5,395 bases of DNA from Nitriliruptoraceae bacterium (GTDB taxonomy: Bacteria > Actinomycetota > Nitriliruptoria > Nitriliruptorales > Nitriliruptoraceae): assembly GCA_007120565.1 (NCBI GenBank), contig SKNK01000458.1, positions 1 to 5,395 of the forward strand, in the 5' to 3' direction. Below the pieces are notes generated by a model. It saw nothing but the letters and a program-made list of their open reading frames with translations, was not told the DNA's origin and ran no database searches. The translations under genes and the position numbers were made by a program. Positions 4,845 to 5,395 of the stretch are shown here, one piece after another (the stretch's first letter is position 1; every line of letters starts with the position of its first letter).

Positions 4845-5395
4845 CTACGGTCTCAGGGCTCGCCGCACATCCTGAGCGATCGGCCAGGCGCCATCGGTGG
4901 TGTTGCTCAGGACCGTCGCGGTGAGTCCGGTGGTCGGGTCGTGGATGCTGACGAACGATACGCCTGCGTCATACCCCTCGAGGGAGACCTCGGGCCCGTC
5001 CTGCGAGCGCCAGAACCCGAGCCCGTACGACATGGCGTCGTCGGCCTCGGCGGTAGGCACCTTCGTGAACTCCGCCACGAGTTCCGAGCTGACGATGTGG
5101 CCGGCGAACAGGGCCCGCCAGAAGGCGTGGAGATCCTCCGCCGTCGACGTGATCCCACCGTCACCGACCCCAGCCACGGGCAGGTGCAGCACGTTGGTAC
5201 GGATGCCAACGTCGGTGAGGTAGTGCTCCGCGACCCGCTCGTTGGCTTCGTCGTTGCGCAGGAACGCCGTGTCAACCAGGCCAGCCGGCCGACACACCCG
5301 ATGGTGGACGAGGTCGTGATAGGGCTGGCCGGCCGCTCGCTCGGCGATGATGGCCAGCGCCACGTAGCCGCCGTTGCAGTAGGCGAACCGTTCCC
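4845..5395 (-). CDS. Serine beta-lactamase-family hydrolase (N-terminus beyond right edge)
   Basis: The frame is open to the right edge and shows 182 C-terminal residues of a beta-lactamase/class C penicillin-binding-protein-like hydrolase (PF00144 type). The catalytic S-x-x-K must lie outside the window. FAYCNGGYVALAIIAERAAG at the visible start carries the Y-x-N motif (Tyr5, Asn7, numbering from the first full codon), with the tyrosine that assists the nucleophile. RPAGLVDTAFL matches the family's 'PLGM..T.f' segment, and VGDGGITSTAEDLHAFWRAL (76-95) the 'aGGl.sTa.Dla.f..aL' block. SYGLGFW (122-128) is typical, and GYDAGVSF (140-147) stands at the third active-site motif, where many relatives have H-x-G. 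The protein could be a peptidase or esterase; antibiotic hydrolysis is not implied by the fold. A GTG at 5363 would be an internal codon, not the start, since the Y-x-N motif lies before it. The ASCH gene follows on the same strand after a 75-nt gap. Confidence 0.9.
   Translation of the reverse strand, partial: ERFAYCNGGYVALAIIAERAAGQPYHDLVHHRVCRPAGLVDTAFLRNDEANERVAEHYLTDVGIRTNVLHLPVAGVGDGGITSTAEDLHAFWRALFAGHIVSSELVAEFTKVPTAEADDAMSYGLGFWRSQDGPEVSLEGYDAGVSFVSIHDPTTGLTATVLSNTTDGAWPIAQDVRRALRP

Noticed and set aside
5361..5363. GTG at 5363 as start of the hydrolase
   Set aside because: The frame stays open to the edge and the upstream residues carry the conserved Y-x-N motif, so this is an internal valine codon.
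1..5395. tRNA, rRNA, CRISPR, insertion sequence, attachment site or phage signature
   Set aside because: No cloverleaf-like region, spaced direct repeats, terminal inverted repeats or transposase/integrase coding was seen on either strand.

Overview
This is a high-GC window (about 70% by eye) with strong G/C preference at third codon positions and tightly packed, often overlapping genes. Gene content and codon style point to an actinobacterial (Actinomycetota) chromosome, perhaps one of the less-studied deep classes. No rRNA, tRNA or other phylogenetic marker is present, so this placement is an inference. I see no mobile element, CRISPR array or RNA gene.

Region 1 (1-2256, plus strand) is the end of what looks like a heme-synthesis operon. 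It holds the Pro/Ala/Glu-rich C-terminal tail of an unidentified protein, a 220-residue protein that reads as a shortened and degenerate ferrochelatase relative, and a complete HemY-type porphyrinogen oxidase. The three are joined by stop/start overlaps (GTGGGTGA and ATGA), so they are probably one translationally coupled transcript. The order fits the classical hemE-hemH-hemY arrangement, but the protein in the hemH slot has lost the expected active-site residues.

Region 2 (2257-3013) holds a short convergent gap with a GC-rich hairpin, then a minus-strand SRAP/YedK (HMCES-family) gene for abasic-site DNA-protein crosslinking. Its key residues all appear intact, and it may be expressed from a leaderless mRNA.

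Region 3 (3014-3977) is a 49-nt divergent gap followed by a plus-strand gene for an unrecognised 304-residue protein. That protein has a long disordered acidic/proline-rich body, three copies of an A-[RH]-R-I-V helix motif, a decapeptide tandem repeat and one C-terminal membrane anchor.

Region 4 (3954-5395, minus strand) holds an ASCH-domain protein fused to the N-terminal half of a GNAT acetyltransferase, whose 3' end overlaps the preceding gene tail-to-tail by 24 nt. Upstream of it lies a serine beta-lactamase-family hydrolase that runs off the right edge.

The most interesting observations are the ferrochelatase-like pseudoenzyme coupled to hemY, the truncated ASCH-GNAT fusion at a convergent overlap, and the tail-anchored repeat protein. 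I do not see a clear new multi-gene system; these are single-gene oddities in an otherwise ordinary housekeeping region.
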